DNA from: Pseudomonas azerbaijanoccidentalis
GTDB lineage: Bacteria > Pseudomonadota > Gammaproteobacteria > Pseudomonadales > Pseudomonadaceae
Reading direction: 5' to 3'
Assembly: GCF_019145495.1 (NCBI RefSeq)
Contig: NZ_JAHSTU010000011.1
Coordinates: forward strand, 124,001 to 188,000
DNA length: 64,000 nucleotides
Shown here: positions 16,877 to 25,129 of the stretch, piece after piece
How the letters are laid out: the number at the start of each line of letters is the position of its first letter
Numbering within the stretch: position 1 is the first letter of the stretch
Made by a program: the position numbers and the translations under genes
The notes under the pieces: model-generated
What the model was told of the DNA's origin: nothing
Database searches by the model: none
The model's input: the letters and a program-made list of their open reading frames with translations, nothing else

Positions 16877-17533
16877 ATGCAGCCGGAGTTTTGGCACAAG
16901 AAGTGGGCGTCGAATCAGATCGGCTTTCATTTGCCGCAAGTGAACCCGTATCTGAAGCGATTCTGGCCAGGATTGAGCGTTGAAGAAGGCGCACGCGTGT
17001 TGGTGCCGTTGTGCGGCAAGAGCCTTGATCTGTTGTGGCTCGCCCATCAAGACCACGAGGTTCTGGGCGTTGAACTGTCGGAAAAAGCCATTGAAGAGTT
17101 TTTCAGCGAACATGGTTTTGACCCGGCCGTCAGCGAACAGGGACCGTTCAAGGTTTATCGCGCAGGTTCCATTGAACTGTGGTGTGGTGATTTTTTCGAA
17201 CTGACCCCAGGCGATGTTGCCGATTGCGCGGCACTTTATGACCGCGCCGCGCTGATTGCGCTGCCGCCGGAAATGCGCGAGCGCTATGCCGCCCATTTGA
17301 AGCGGATCCTGCCGAAGGAATTCCAGGGGTTGCTGATTACGCTGGACTACGACCAGGCTCAAATGTCTGGCCCGCCGTTTGCCGTGGTCGATGATGAGGT
17401 GCAGCGGTTGTTTGGGGCTTCGTGGGCGCTGAAGATCCTGGAGGATCAGGACATTTTGAGCGAGAGCGGGAAATTCATAGAGGCGGGTGTTACTCGGCTT
17501 GAAGAGCGGGTCTATCGCCTGATGGGCCGTTAA
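16877..17533 (+). CDS. tpm: Thiopurine S-methyltransferase
   Basis: 218 residues from the ATG at 16877 (MQPEFWHKKW). It methylates thiopurines and, in pseudomonads, selenium and tellurium oxyanions, giving tolerance to them. SAM-binding marks are VLVPLCGKSLDLLWLA and VLGVELSEKAIEEF; ELWCGDFFEL and ALYDRAALIALPPEMR are characteristic of bacterial TPMT. It is followed by a bidirectional terminator shared with htpX. Confidence 0.93.
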   Translation: MQPEFWHKKWASNQIGFHLPQVNPYLKRFWPGLSVEEGARVLVPLCGKSLDLLWLAHQDHEVLGVELSEKAIEEFFSEHGFDPAVSEQGPFKVYRAGSIELWCGDFFELTPGDVADCAALYDRAALIALPPEMRERYAAHLKRILPKEFQGLLITLDYDQAQMSGPPFAVVDDEVQRLFGASWALKILEDQDILSESGKFIEAGVTRLEERVYRLMGR

Positions 17534-17555
17534 AAGCTAAAAATCTTCAAGGCAA

Positions 17556-17588
17556 AAAAAACGGGGCGATTAGATCGCCCCGTTTTTT
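17556..17588. terminator. Bidirectional terminator between tpm and htpX
   Basis: A perfect 10-bp stem, ACGGGGCGAT (17561-17570) with ATCGCCCCGT (17574-17583), has a 3-base loop. An A-tract lies on one side and a T-tract on the other, so it serves both convergent genes. Confidence 0.94.
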
Positions 17589-17603
17589 GTTGCCGCAGAA
17601 CTA

Positions 17604-18494
17604 TCAGCCCCGACGACGAGCCAGCGCGTCGATACGCTCTTCCAGCGGCGGGTGGCTCATGAACATGCGAGCGAACCCTTGCTTGATGCCACCGTTGATG
17701 CCGAAGGCGTTCAAGGTGTCAGGCATATGCACCGGCAGGCCTTGTTCCGCACGCAGGCGCTGCAGGGCGCCGATCATCGCGGCAGTGCCGGCCAGGTTGG
17801 CACCGGCTTCGTCAGCGCGGAATTCGCGTTTGCGCGAGAACCACATGACGATGGAGCTGGCCAGAATGCCCAGGACCAGTTCGGCAAAGATGGTTGCCAC
17901 GTAGTAGGCAATGCCTTGGCCCTCTTCATTCTTGAAGATCACCTTGTCGACAAAGTTGCCGATGATCCGGGCGAAGAACATCACGAAGGTGTTCACCACG
18001 CCCTGAATCAACGCCAGGGTGACCATGTCGCCATTGGCCACGTGGCCGATTTCGTGGGCCAGAACGGCTTTCACTTCATCCGGCGAAAAACGCTCGAGCA
18101 AGCCCTGACTGACCGCGACCAGTGCGTCGTTCTTGTTCCAGCCGGTGGCGAACGCATTCGCCTCGTAGGCCGGGAAGATCCCGACTTCGGGCATCTTGAT
18201 CCCGGCTTCGCGGGACAGTTGCTCGACGGTTTGCAGCAGCCATTGCTCGTGACGCGTGCGTGGCTGGGTGATGATCTGGGTGCTGGTGCTCATCTTCGCC
18301 ATCCACTTGGAGATGAACAGCGAGAACAGCGAACCGGCGAAACCAAAGACCGCACAGAAAATCAGCAGCTGATTGAGGTTGAGATCAACCCCGTTGGCCG
18401 CCATGAACCCGTTGAAGCCGAAAAGGCTCAGGGTGATGCTGGCAATCAGCACGACCGCCAGGTTAGTGGCCAAAAACAGCAGGATGCGCATCAT
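17604..18494 (-). CDS. htpX: Membrane metalloprotease HtpX
   Basis: 296 residues. Two N-terminal membrane segments (about 4-25 and 35-55) precede the M48 zinc site LAHEIGHVANGD, and two further hydrophobic stretches follow. The third zinc ligand is the glutamate in REFRADEAGA. It degrades misfolded inner-membrane proteins together with FtsH. Upstream is a promoter of heat-shock type at 18540-18569. Confidence 0.96.
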   Translation of the reverse strand: MMRILLFLATNLAVVLIASITLSLFGFNGFMAANGVDLNLNQLLIFCAVFGFAGSLFSLFISKWMAKMSTSTQIITQPRTRHEQWLLQTVEQLSREAGIKMPEVGIFPAYEANAFATGWNKNDALVAVSQGLLERFSPDEVKAVLAHEIGHVANGDMVTLALIQGVVNTFVMFFARIIGNFVDKVIFKNEEGQGIAYYVATIFAELVLGILASSIVMWFSRKREFRADEAGANLAGTAAMIGALQRLRAEQGLPVHMPDTLNAFGINGGIKQGFARMFMSHPPLEERIDALARRRG

Positions 18495-18539
18495 GGTTGT
18501 AGAAATCTCCTTATGCTAAAGATGTAGCGTACTGCGGGG

Positions 18540-18569
18540 TATATAAGGTGCTGCACCGGGGTATTCAAC
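18540..18569 (-). promoter_or_regulatory. Candidate RpoH (heat-shock) promoter of htpX
   Basis: On the minus strand: -35 GTTGAAT (18563-18569), a 14-base spacer, then -10 CCTTATATA (18540-18548). This fits sigma-32 (CTTGAAA, 13-15 bases, CCCCATNTA) in 5 of 7 and 6 to 7 of 9 positions. The same bases also fit sigma-70 (TTGAAT, 17, TATATA), so dual use is possible. The predicted leader is about 40 bases. Confidence 0.55.
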
Positions 18570-18769
18570 CGGGTGACTATTTCAAACTGTGTCCTACGGT
18601 AAAAGCTTAGCTGCTTGCAGGGCATTTCCGATGTAGATGCAGGAAGTGTTTGTAGGTCGGCAGATCTCATTGCCCCCGTCGGCGTTGGGTGCGGACAGGC
18701 AGCGTAGTATTGGTGAGAGGTAAGGGGGGCAATTTTCGACAGGGCGCAAACATGTGTTGCTGAATGAAT

Positions 18770-18803
18770 CACCGTGCGACGCTTTAAGCGCCGTCGCACG
18801 GTG
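18770..18803 (-). terminator. Possible terminator hairpin of the aminotransferase gene
   Basis: CACCGTGCGAC (18770-18780) pairs perfectly with GTCGCACGGTG (18793-18803), with a smaller inner GCTT/AAGC pairing. It lies 10 bases after the minus-strand stop, but no T-run follows, so it may instead stabilise the mRNA end. Confidence 0.5.
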
Positions 18804-18813
18804 AACAGCCCGA

Positions 18814-20025
18814 TTACTGACGATAGGATTTCAGGAAATTGCCGATGCGGCCGATGGCCATGTCCAGGTCATCGACCCGTGGCAGGGTCACGACGCGGAA
18901 GTGATCCGGCCACGGCCAGTTGAAGGCGGTGCCTTGAACTACCAGCAGCTTCTCGGAAAGCAGCAGGTCGAGGACGAATTTTTCGTCGTTGTGGATCGGG
19001 CAGACTTTCGGGTCGATGCGCGGGAACGCATACAGCGCGCCCATTGGCTTGACGCAGCTGACGCCCGGGATGTCGTTGAGCAGTTCCCAGGTGCGGTTGC
19101 GCTGTTCCAGCAAGCGGCCTGGCGGCAGCACCAGGTCATTGATGCTCTGATAGCCACCCAGCGCGGTCTGGATTGCGTGCTGGCTCGGCACGTTGGCACA
19201 CAGGCGCATGTTGGCCAGCATGTCGATGCCTTCGATGTAGCTCTGCGCGTGGTGTTTCGGGCCGGAAATGGCAATCCAGCCGGAACGGAAACCGGCCACG
19301 CGATAGGACTTGGACAGACCGTTGAAGGTCAGGCACAGCAAATCCGGTGCGAGGGAGGCGGTGCAGATGTGCACGGCATCGTCGTAGAGGATTTTGTCGT
19401 AGATTTCGTCAGAGAACACCACCAGATTGTGCTGGCGGGCCAGTTCCAGCATGCCCAGCAACACTTCCTTCGAATACACCGCGCCGGTCGGGTTGTTCGG
19501 GTTGATGATCACCAGGGCCTTGGTGTTCGGGGTGATCTTGGCCTTGATGTCGGCCAGGTCCGGCCACCAGTTGGCTTGCTCGTCGCACAGGTAATGCACC
19601 GGGTTGCCGCCCGACAGGCTCACGGCGGCAGTCCACAGCGGATAGTCCGGCGCCGGCACCAGCACTTCGTCGCCGTTGTTGAGCAGGGCCTGCATCGACA
19701 TCACGATCAGTTCGGAAACGCCGTTGCCCAGATAGATGTCTTCAATGCCGACGCCTTCCACCTGCTTTTGCTGGTAGTACTGCATCACGGCCTTGCGCGC
19801 ACTGAACAGGCCTTTGGAATCGCTATAACCCTGGGCGGTCGGCAGGTTGCGGATCACGTCCTGGAGAATTTCATCCGGCGCTTCGAAACCAAAAGGCGCC
19901 GGGTTGCCGATGTTCAGCTTGAGGATGCGATGGCCTTCCTCTTCCAGGCGTTTGGCGTGCTTGAGCACTGGGCCGCGAATGTCGTAGCAGACGTTGGCGA
20001 GCTTGTTCGATTTGCTGACCTGCAT
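18814..20025 (-). CDS. alaA: Alanine-type pyridoxal-phosphate aminotransferase
   Basis: 403 residues from the ATG at 20025 (MQVSKSNKLA). It is a class I/II fold-type I aminotransferase with NPNNPTGAVY, FSDEIYDKILYDD and the PLP lysine in NGLSKSYRVAGFR. Length and signatures match AlaA (YfbQ), which makes alanine from pyruvate and glutamate; related enzymes accept other amino acids. It is divergent from msrB. Confidence 0.85.
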   Translation of the reverse strand: MQVSKSNKLANVCYDIRGPVLKHAKRLEEEGHRILKLNIGNPAPFGFEAPDEILQDVIRNLPTAQGYSDSKGLFSARKAVMQYYQQKQVEGVGIEDIYLGNGVSELIVMSMQALLNNGDEVLVPAPDYPLWTAAVSLSGGNPVHYLCDEQANWWPDLADIKAKITPNTKALVIINPNNPTGAVYSKEVLLGMLELARQHNLVVFSDEIYDKILYDDAVHICTASLAPDLLCLTFNGLSKSYRVAGFRSGWIAISGPKHHAQSYIEGIDMLANMRLCANVPSQHAIQTALGGYQSINDLVLPPGRLLEQRNRTWELLNDIPGVSCVKPMGALYAFPRIDPKVCPIHNDEKFVLDLLLSEKLLVVQGTAFNWPWPDHFRVVTLPRVDDLDMAIGRIGNFLKSYRQ

Positions 20026-20251
20026 GGCGATGTGTTCCCGAAAATGAACGATCCAGGCGGCGTATGAACAACCGTACTGGGAATCCTGCGTAATCACACA
20101 GGCCTGACGCCTTGAGAGGCAGCACCCATAAATCTGTTTGAATGCGCGTGGTCTGGCTGCCAGACTGGCGTTTGACGAGGCGCAATCATACGTGCCGCCC
20201 GATCCGTGGAAAAGGTACAGATCGGGCTTTTTCAGCCGCCGAGGTGTGATG

Positions 20252-20647
20252 ATGGAAAAGTTGGAAAAAACCCTGGAAGAATGGAAGGCCATGCTCGATC
20301 CAGAGCAGTACAACGTGTGCCGCCTCAAGGGCACCGAACGACCGTTCTCCGGCAAATACAACGACAGCAAGGTCGACGGGATCTATCACTGCATTTGCTG
20401 CAACGAACCGTTGTTCGATTCCAAAACCAAATTCGATTCCGGCTGCGGCTGGCCAAGCTTCTATGCGCCGATCGGCGACAGCGCCATGACCGAAATTCGT
20501 GACGTCAGCCACGGCATGATCCGCACCGAAGTGGTCTGCGCCAAATGCGACGCGCATCTGGGCCACGTGTTCCCGGATGGCCCGCCACCCACCGGCCTGC
20601 GCTATTGCATCAACTCGGTGTGCCTGGACCTGGTGCCACGCTCGTAA
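20252..20647 (+). CDS. msrB: Methionine (R)-sulfoxide reductase MsrB
   Basis: 131 residues from the second of two adjacent ATGs, which has GAGG 7 bases away. It reduces methionine-R-sulfoxide in proteins using thioredoxin. The structural zinc site is formed by Cys47/Cys50 and Cys96/Cys99; the catalytic cysteine is Cys119 in GLRYCINS, and Cys65 in SGCGWPSF is a likely resolving residue. A REP hairpin separates it from gpx, so it is probably not in the gpx operon although both serve oxidative-stress repair. Confidence 0.95.
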   Translation: MEKLEKTLEEWKAMLDPEQYNVCRLKGTERPFSGKYNDSKVDGIYHCICCNEPLFDSKTKFDSGCGWPSFYAPIGDSAMTEIRDVSHGMIRTEVVCAKCDAHLGHVFPDGPPPTGLRYCINSVCLDLVPRS

Positions 20648-20657
20648 TGCGAGCCCC

Positions 20658-20735
20658 GTAGGAGCTGCCGAAGGCTGCGATCTTTTGATCTTGATTTCAA
20701 AAAATCAAAAGATCGCAGCCTTCGGCAGCTCCTAC
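20658..20735. repeat. REP-like inverted repeat, family 1
   Basis: Perfect arms beginning GTAGGAGCTGCCGAAGG enclose an A/T-rich loop. This is the only family 1 copy lying between two genes on the same strand (msrB and gpx); it could end msrB transcripts before the gpx promoter at 20763. Confidence 0.9.
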
Positions 20736-20759
20736 AGTTGGTCAGCGTCATGATTATTT

Positions 20760-20791
20760 AAATTGCACACAATTCAATTGCTCGCTATTTT
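20760..20791 (+). promoter_or_regulatory. gpx-ospR promoter with OspR-type operator
   Basis: -35 TTGCAC (20763-20768), a 17-base spacer and -10 TATTTT (20786-20791) give a leader of about 27 bases. The -35 and spacer overlap AATTG-CACA-CAATT (20761-20774) followed directly by CAATTG (20775-20780), a palindrome cluster of the kind recognised by OhrR/OspR-type MarR proteins. The self-encoded regulator at 21307 is the likely ligand. Confidence 0.6.
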
Positions 20792-20824
20792 TGTGCTTCG
20801 TCCTTCCAATCGGAAACCTGAACC

Positions 20825-21310
20825 ATGAGCGACAATCTGCTGAGCATCCCTTGCACCACCATCAAGGGCGAGCAAAAGACCCTGGCCGATTTCGCCGGCA
20901 AAGCCGTGTTGGTGGTCAATACGGCCAGCAAATGCGGTTTCACCCCGCAGTACAAAGGCCTCGAAGAGCTGTGGCAGACCTACAAGGATCAAGGCCTGGT
21001 CGTGCTGGGCTTTCCCTGCAATCAATTCGGCAAGCAGGAGCCAGGGAACGAAGGCGCGATCAGCGAATTTTGCGAGTTGAACTTCGGTGTCAGCTTCCCG
21101 CTGTTCAAAAAGATTGAAGTCAATGGCGCGGGTGCTCATCCGCTGTTCGTGCAGTTGAAAAAACGTGCCCCGGGCCTGCTCGGTTCCCAAGGCATCAAGT
21201 GGAATTTCACCAAATTCCTGATCGGCAAGGACGGCCAGTTGGTCAAGCGCTTCGCCCCTGCTACCAAGCCGCAGGACCTGAGCCGCGAGATCGAAGCCCT
21301 GCTCAAATGA
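20825..21310 (+). CDS. Glutathione peroxidase-family peroxidase
   Basis: 161 residues. Peroxidatic Cys37 in NTASKCGFTPQ replaces the selenocysteine of animal enzymes; Gln72 in FGKQEPG and the tryptophan in KWNFTKFLI complete the active site. Further cysteines at 65 (FPCNQFG) and 83 make a thioredoxin-linked mechanism plausible. It reduces hydrogen peroxide and lipid hydroperoxides. It overlaps the MarR gene by 4 bases (ATGA), so the two are translationally coupled. Confidence 0.93.
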   Translation: MSDNLLSIPCTTIKGEQKTLADFAGKAVLVVNTASKCGFTPQYKGLEELWQTYKDQGLVVLGFPCNQFGKQEPGNEGAISEFCELNFGVSFPLFKKIEVNGAGAHPLFVQLKKRAPGLLGSQGIKWNFTKFLIGKDGQLVKRFAPATKPQDLSREIEALLK

Positions 21311-21768
21311 ACAGCCTGTCAGTCGATTCTCTGAATCTCGACAGTCAGTTGTGCTTCAAGCTGTACGCCGCTTCGCGCGCAGTGATCCGCGCCTACAAGC
21401 CAATGCTCGATCAATTGGGCCTGACCTACCCGCAATACCTGGCCATGCTGGTGTTGTGGGAGTGGCAGGAGTTAGCGCCGGAGCAGCCGACCGTCAAGGC
21501 ATTGGGCGAACGTCTGGCGCTGGATTCCGGCACGCTGACGCCATTGCTCAAACGACTGGAGCAGCTGCAGCTGGTTCAGCGCCAACGCTCGGCGCGGGAT
21601 GAGCGCGAGGTGCACTTGAGCTTGTCGGCCGCTGGCCTGGCCTTGCGCGATCAAGTCGGGCCGCTCAAGGCTCGGTTGTTGTGCGACAGCGGCGTTGACC
21701 TCAATCGCCTGAATGACTTGCGTGATGGCCTGGACCACTTGTTGGGACAGATCAAGGCACTGTCGTAG
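21307..21768 (+). CDS. ospR: MarR-family thiol peroxide sensor OspR
   Basis: 153 residues. It is a paralogue of OhrR in this window: LGLTYPQYLAM and LDSGTLTPLLKRLEQL are shared. Cys16 in SQLCFKLY matches the sensing cysteine and Cys126 in LLCDSGV matches the second one. OspR in P. aeruginosa responds to oxidative stress and represses the gpx gene and itself. Its start overlaps the gpx stop, and its stop overlaps the convergent sagS-type gene by 17 bases. Confidence 0.85.
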   Translation: MNSLSVDSLNLDSQLCFKLYAASRAVIRAYKPMLDQLGLTYPQYLAMLVLWEWQELAPEQPTVKALGERLALDSGTLTPLLKRLEQLQLVQRQRSARDEREVHLSLSAAGLALRDQVGPLKARLLCDSGVDLNRLNDLRDGLDHLLGQIKALS

Positions 21769-24115
21769 CGGGTACCCACAGGTCCAGCAGCGCCGCCAGT
21801 TCTTCGCGGCGGAAGGGTTTGGCCAGGTAGTCGCTCATGCCCGCCGCGCGGCAGCGCTCGCGTTCTTCAGACATCGCGTTGGCGGTCAGGGCGACAATCG
21901 GCAGTTGCGGCCAGCGACCGCTGCGACGGATCTGCCGACTGGCCTCATAGCCGTCCATCACCGGCATGTTGCAGTCCATCAACACCAGATCGAATTCATC
22001 TTTTTCCAGTTGATCCAGCGCCTCAACCCCGTGAGCCGCGACCGTCACCTCGCAACCGAGCTTGCCCAGCATGCCTTTGGCCACCAGCTGATTGACCGGG
22101 TTGTCTTCGACCAACAGCACGCGGGCGCGGCGCTGCGGGCTGAGGGGGTCGACGGGTGTGTCGCTGACGGTGCTGATTTCCGGTTGCAGGATACGTCGCA
22201 AGGTCTGGTGCAGCGCATTGCGTGCCAGGGGCCGCGCTTGTTGCTGCAAGGGGGCCAGGGCGTTGGCTTGTTCGCTGGGCATGAAACTGCCGTAAGCGGT
22301 GACCAGCAGAATCGGCGCGGTGAGCGTCGGGCGCAGGTTGAACAGGCATTCGGGGCAATCGGTAATCAGCACGTCGGGATTCAAGCCGAGCAAGGGATCG
22401 TCGATGGAGCGTTGCTGATACTCCAGCCCCCAACTCGGCAAGACGCTGCCGAGCATTTCCGCCAGACCACTGCTGGCAGCGGTGATGGCGATGACCTTGC
22501 CGCCCATTGGTGTGGGAACCAGGGCGCGGGTGTGGCGGGGCAGGGGCAGTTCGGCGCAAAACTGGCTGCCGAAACCCGCTTCCGAGCTGATGGTCAGGCG
22601 CCCCTGCATCGCTTCGCAGAGGTTGTAGGTCAGGGCCAGTCCCAACCCGGTCCCACCGAACTGCCGGGTAATCCCGGCGCCGGCTTGGGTGAACGGCTGG
22701 AAGATTTTTACCTGGGCATCCTGGGGGATACCGATGCCGGTGTCACAGACCTCGATTCTCACCCCGTCGCCGAGGCTCGACAAGCGAACGTCGACCCGCC
22801 CGAATCGGGTGAACTTAAGGGCGTTGGACAGCAGGTTACTGACGATCTGCCGGACGCGGGTCGGATCGCCGAGCACCAGTGCCGGAAAGTGCGGATCGAT
22901 CAGGCAAGTCAGCTCGACACTCGGAGCTGCGTTTTGCGACAGCAGGTTGGCGGTGTCTTCCACCAGCGCGCCAAGGTCGAACGGGATGTGTTCGAGTTCA
23001 AGCTGGCCGGCATCGAACTTCGACAAGTCGAGAATATCGTTGAGCAGTTCCACCAGCACTTTGCCCGAGTCGTGGGCAATGGACAGCTGTTGCTGCTGTT
23101 CAGCGTTCAACGGCCCGTCCAGCGATAGCGCGATCATGCCCAGCAGGCCATTGAGTGGCGTACGGATTTCGTGGCTCATGTTGGCCAGAAACACCGAACG
23201 CGCTTCGGCCATGTCCAGCGCCGTGCTGCGGGCCAGCTCCAGTTCTTGATTGGATTGGCTGAGCCGGGCGTTGATCGCCTTAAGCTCCGCGGTGCGGGCC
23301 GAGACGATGTTTTCCAGTTGGCTGAGATAATCGGTCAGGCGGTTTTCGGCATTGCGTCGCTGCTGGATTTCGGTGGTGACGTTTTCAAATTGTTGGTTAG
23401 CGACCTTCACCAGTACGCCGATTTCATCGTTGGCATGCCCTGTCGGACATTCCAGGGGCGTGGGTTCGCCGCTGCTCGAATCTCGGCCACTGAGTTCATG
23501 GATGATCCGCACCAAGGGTTTGGTCAACATGACATAAAACAGCGTGAGCAATATGCCGCTGAGGATCAGGCTGCGGGCGAAGCCGTTGAGCAACGTCACT
23601 TCGGCGCGACGCAGAAACCGGTAACCGAAGGAGTAGGTGTCGACGTCCAGTTGCAACGTGCCGAGGGATTCGTTGGGCAAGTGATCCAGATAGAGGCGGT
23701 CCTCGAACTGCCGGTCCGCGCCGAACAGCAGGTCGCTGATCACGCGATAGCCGCTTTGCAGGCCGGGGCGCTTGACGTCGGCCAGCACGTTACCGTTGTT
23801 GTCGGTCAGCCTGGCGCCGATGACTGCCGGCGAACGCAGCAGGCCCAGGGTCAGCTCCTGAGCGAGCTCGGCGTCGATGTTGTAGGCGATACGCGAAGCG
23901 GGGTTGTGGCTGATTTCCAGCAAAGACAGTATTTCACGGTTGATGGAGGCGTCTTCACTGGCATAATCGATGCCTATTTGCAGCAGGCTGAGCAGCATGC
24001 CCAGAATGAAACCGACCAGCACGGTAAGCCGGGCTTGCTTGTAAGAAAGCCGGTTGGTGAATTTGATATCCATGGGGTGTTGAACCACTTCCGTTTCCCT
24101 TCGCTGCTCAAGCAT
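21752..24115 (-). CDS. sagS: Hybrid sensor histidine kinase SagS-like
   Basis: 787 residues if started at 24115; an ATG at 24073 (MDIKFTNRL) is an alternative. Membrane segments at about 30-50 and 178-198 flank a periplasmic sensor region; a HAMP-like stretch and coiled coil follow. The phosphoacceptor His315 is in NMSHEIRTPLNG, the kinase has NALKF, DTGIGIP and GGTGLGL motifs, and a receiver (about 660-780) carries Asp in LVLMDCNMPVMDG. No Hpt domain is present. Length, domain order and the neighbours ospR, gpx and msrB match SagS of P. aeruginosa, which controls the switch to biofilm growth through HptB and BfiS. Confidence 0.85.
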   Translation of the reverse strand: MLEQRRETEVVQHPMDIKFTNRLSYKQARLTVLVGFILGMLLSLLQIGIDYASEDASINREILSLLEISHNPASRIAYNIDAELAQELTLGLLRSPAVIGARLTDNNGNVLADVKRPGLQSGYRVISDLLFGADRQFEDRLYLDHLPNESLGTLQLDVDTYSFGYRFLRRAEVTLLNGFARSLILSGILLTLFYVMLTKPLVRIIHELSGRDSSSGEPTPLECPTGHANDEIGVLVKVANQQFENVTTEIQQRRNAENRLTDYLSQLENIVSARTAELKAINARLSQSNQELELARSTALDMAEARSVFLANMSHEIRTPLNGLLGMIALSLDGPLNAEQQQQLSIAHDSGKVLVELLNDILDLSKFDAGQLELEHIPFDLGALVEDTANLLSQNAAPSVELTCLIDPHFPALVLGDPTRVRQIVSNLLSNALKFTRFGRVDVRLSSLGDGVRIEVCDTGIGIPQDAQVKIFQPFTQAGAGITRQFGGTGLGLALTYNLCEAMQGRLTISSEAGFGSQFCAELPLPRHTRALVPTPMGGKVIAITAASSGLAEMLGSVLPSWGLEYQQRSIDDPLLGLNPDVLITDCPECLFNLRPTLTAPILLVTAYGSFMPSEQANALAPLQQQARPLARNALHQTLRRILQPEISTVSDTPVDPLSPQRRARVLLVEDNPVNQLVAKGMLGKLGCEVTVAAHGVEALDQLEKDEFDLVLMDCNMPVMDGYEASRQIRRSGRWPQLPIVALTANAMSEERERCRAAGMSDYLAKPFRREELAALLDLWVPATTVP

Positions 24116-24175
24116 AGTCGATCATGCATGGATACCGATGTTCTCGCGAGCCCTTGTACAGAGGTGTAATCGCTC

Positions 24176-25129
24176 ATCGAACGCTATGTGTCGGCGCTGT
24201 ATCGCCATCATTACTGTGAACGTGCCCGAGGAAAAGACGTGGACTCCCGATTGAATGCTTTTCTTGAACGCGCCGATGCCGTTCTGGCGCGAATCGAACC
24301 GTTGCTGCCAGCGCCTCGGCAAGCCATTGACTGGACCCATTGCCTGGCTGCGCGCTGGCAGCGCGAAGGCCGCAGCGGTTTTCTGTTGCCGCTGGAAGTC
24401 AGCCTCGACATGCGCCTGTCCGACCTGATCGGCGTTGACCGGCAACTGGAACAACTGGGGCGCAACACCCGGCAATTCCTTGATGGCATGCCGGCTAACC
24501 ACGCCTTGCTCTGGGGTTCACGCGGGACCGGCAAATCGTCGCTGGTGCGGGCATTGCTGGCTGAGCACGCCAAGGGCGGCTTGCGCCTGATCGAGATCGA
24601 ACGCGATCACCTGGCGGACTTGCCACGCGTGGTGGAGCAGATCGCCAAATTGCCACAACGCTTTGTGCTGTTCTGCGATGACTTGTCGTTCGAGTCCGGC
24701 GAGGGTGATTACCGCGTGCTCAAGAGCGTGCTCGACGGTTCGCTCGAACAAGCGCCGGACAATGTTTTGCTGTACGCCACTTCGAACCGTCGTCACTTGG
24801 TGCCGGAGAAAGAAAGCGATAACGAAAACTGGAAACGCGTCGATGGCGAACTGCACCCGAGCGAAGCGGTGGAAGACAAGATCGCGCTGTCGGACCGCTT
24901 CGGCCTTTGGCTGTCGTTTTATCCGTTTACCCAGGAGCACTATCTCAACGTCGTCGAACACTGGATCGGTCAACTGGCCGACAAGGCCGGCCTCAAGTGG
25001 CAACGGGACGAGGAGCTGGACATCCTCGCCGTGCGTTGGGCCACGGGGCGCGGCAATCGCAACGGACGTTGCGCGTATCAATTTGCCCGCTATTGGGTCG
25101 GGCTGAAACTGTTGGAGCACAACGCATGA
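24176..25129 (+). CDS. DUF815-family ATPase, start codon uncertain
   Basis: Probable AAA-type ATPase with Walker A WGSRGTGKSSLVRAL, Walker B FVLFCDDLSF and sensor-like YATSNRRHLVP, so a P-loop nucleotide-binding protein of unknown role. The coding similarity appears to begin before the first standard start (GTG at 24188): after an in-frame TAA (24167) the reading is S-L-I-E-R-Y-V-S-A-L. GAGGTG (24161-24166) sits 9 bases from an ATC at 24176, but too far (21 bases) from the GTG. I list the ATC as a possible non-AUG start. The last codon overlaps the next gene (ATGA). Confidence 0.75.
   Translation: MERYVSALYRHHYCERARGKDVDSRLNAFLERADAVLARIEPLLPAPRQAIDWTHCLAARWQREGRSGFLLPLEVSLDMRLSDLIGVDRQLEQLGRNTRQFLDGMPANHALLWGSRGTGKSSLVRALLAEHAKGGLRLIEIERDHLADLPRVVEQIAKLPQRFVLFCDDLSFESGEGDYRVLKSVLDGSLEQAPDNVLLYATSNRRHLVPEKESDNENWKRVDGELHPSEAVEDKIALSDRFGLWLSFYPFTQEHYLNVVEHWIGQLADKAGLKWQRDEELDILAVRWATGRGNRNGRCAYQFARYWVGLKLLEHNA

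Larger units (their letters stand above)
18495..18813. other. 319-base gap between alaA-type gene and htpX
   Basis: The htpX-proximal end holds the RpoH-like promoter (18540-18569) and a TAAGGAG ribosome-binding site; the left end holds the inverted repeat at 18770-18803. In between I see no gene or RNA I can support. Confidence 0.6.

Noticed and set aside
3855..20735. Repeated palindromes as a CRISPR array
   Set aside because: The copies are kilobases apart, each is an inverted pair between different genes, and there are no regular spacers or cas genes.
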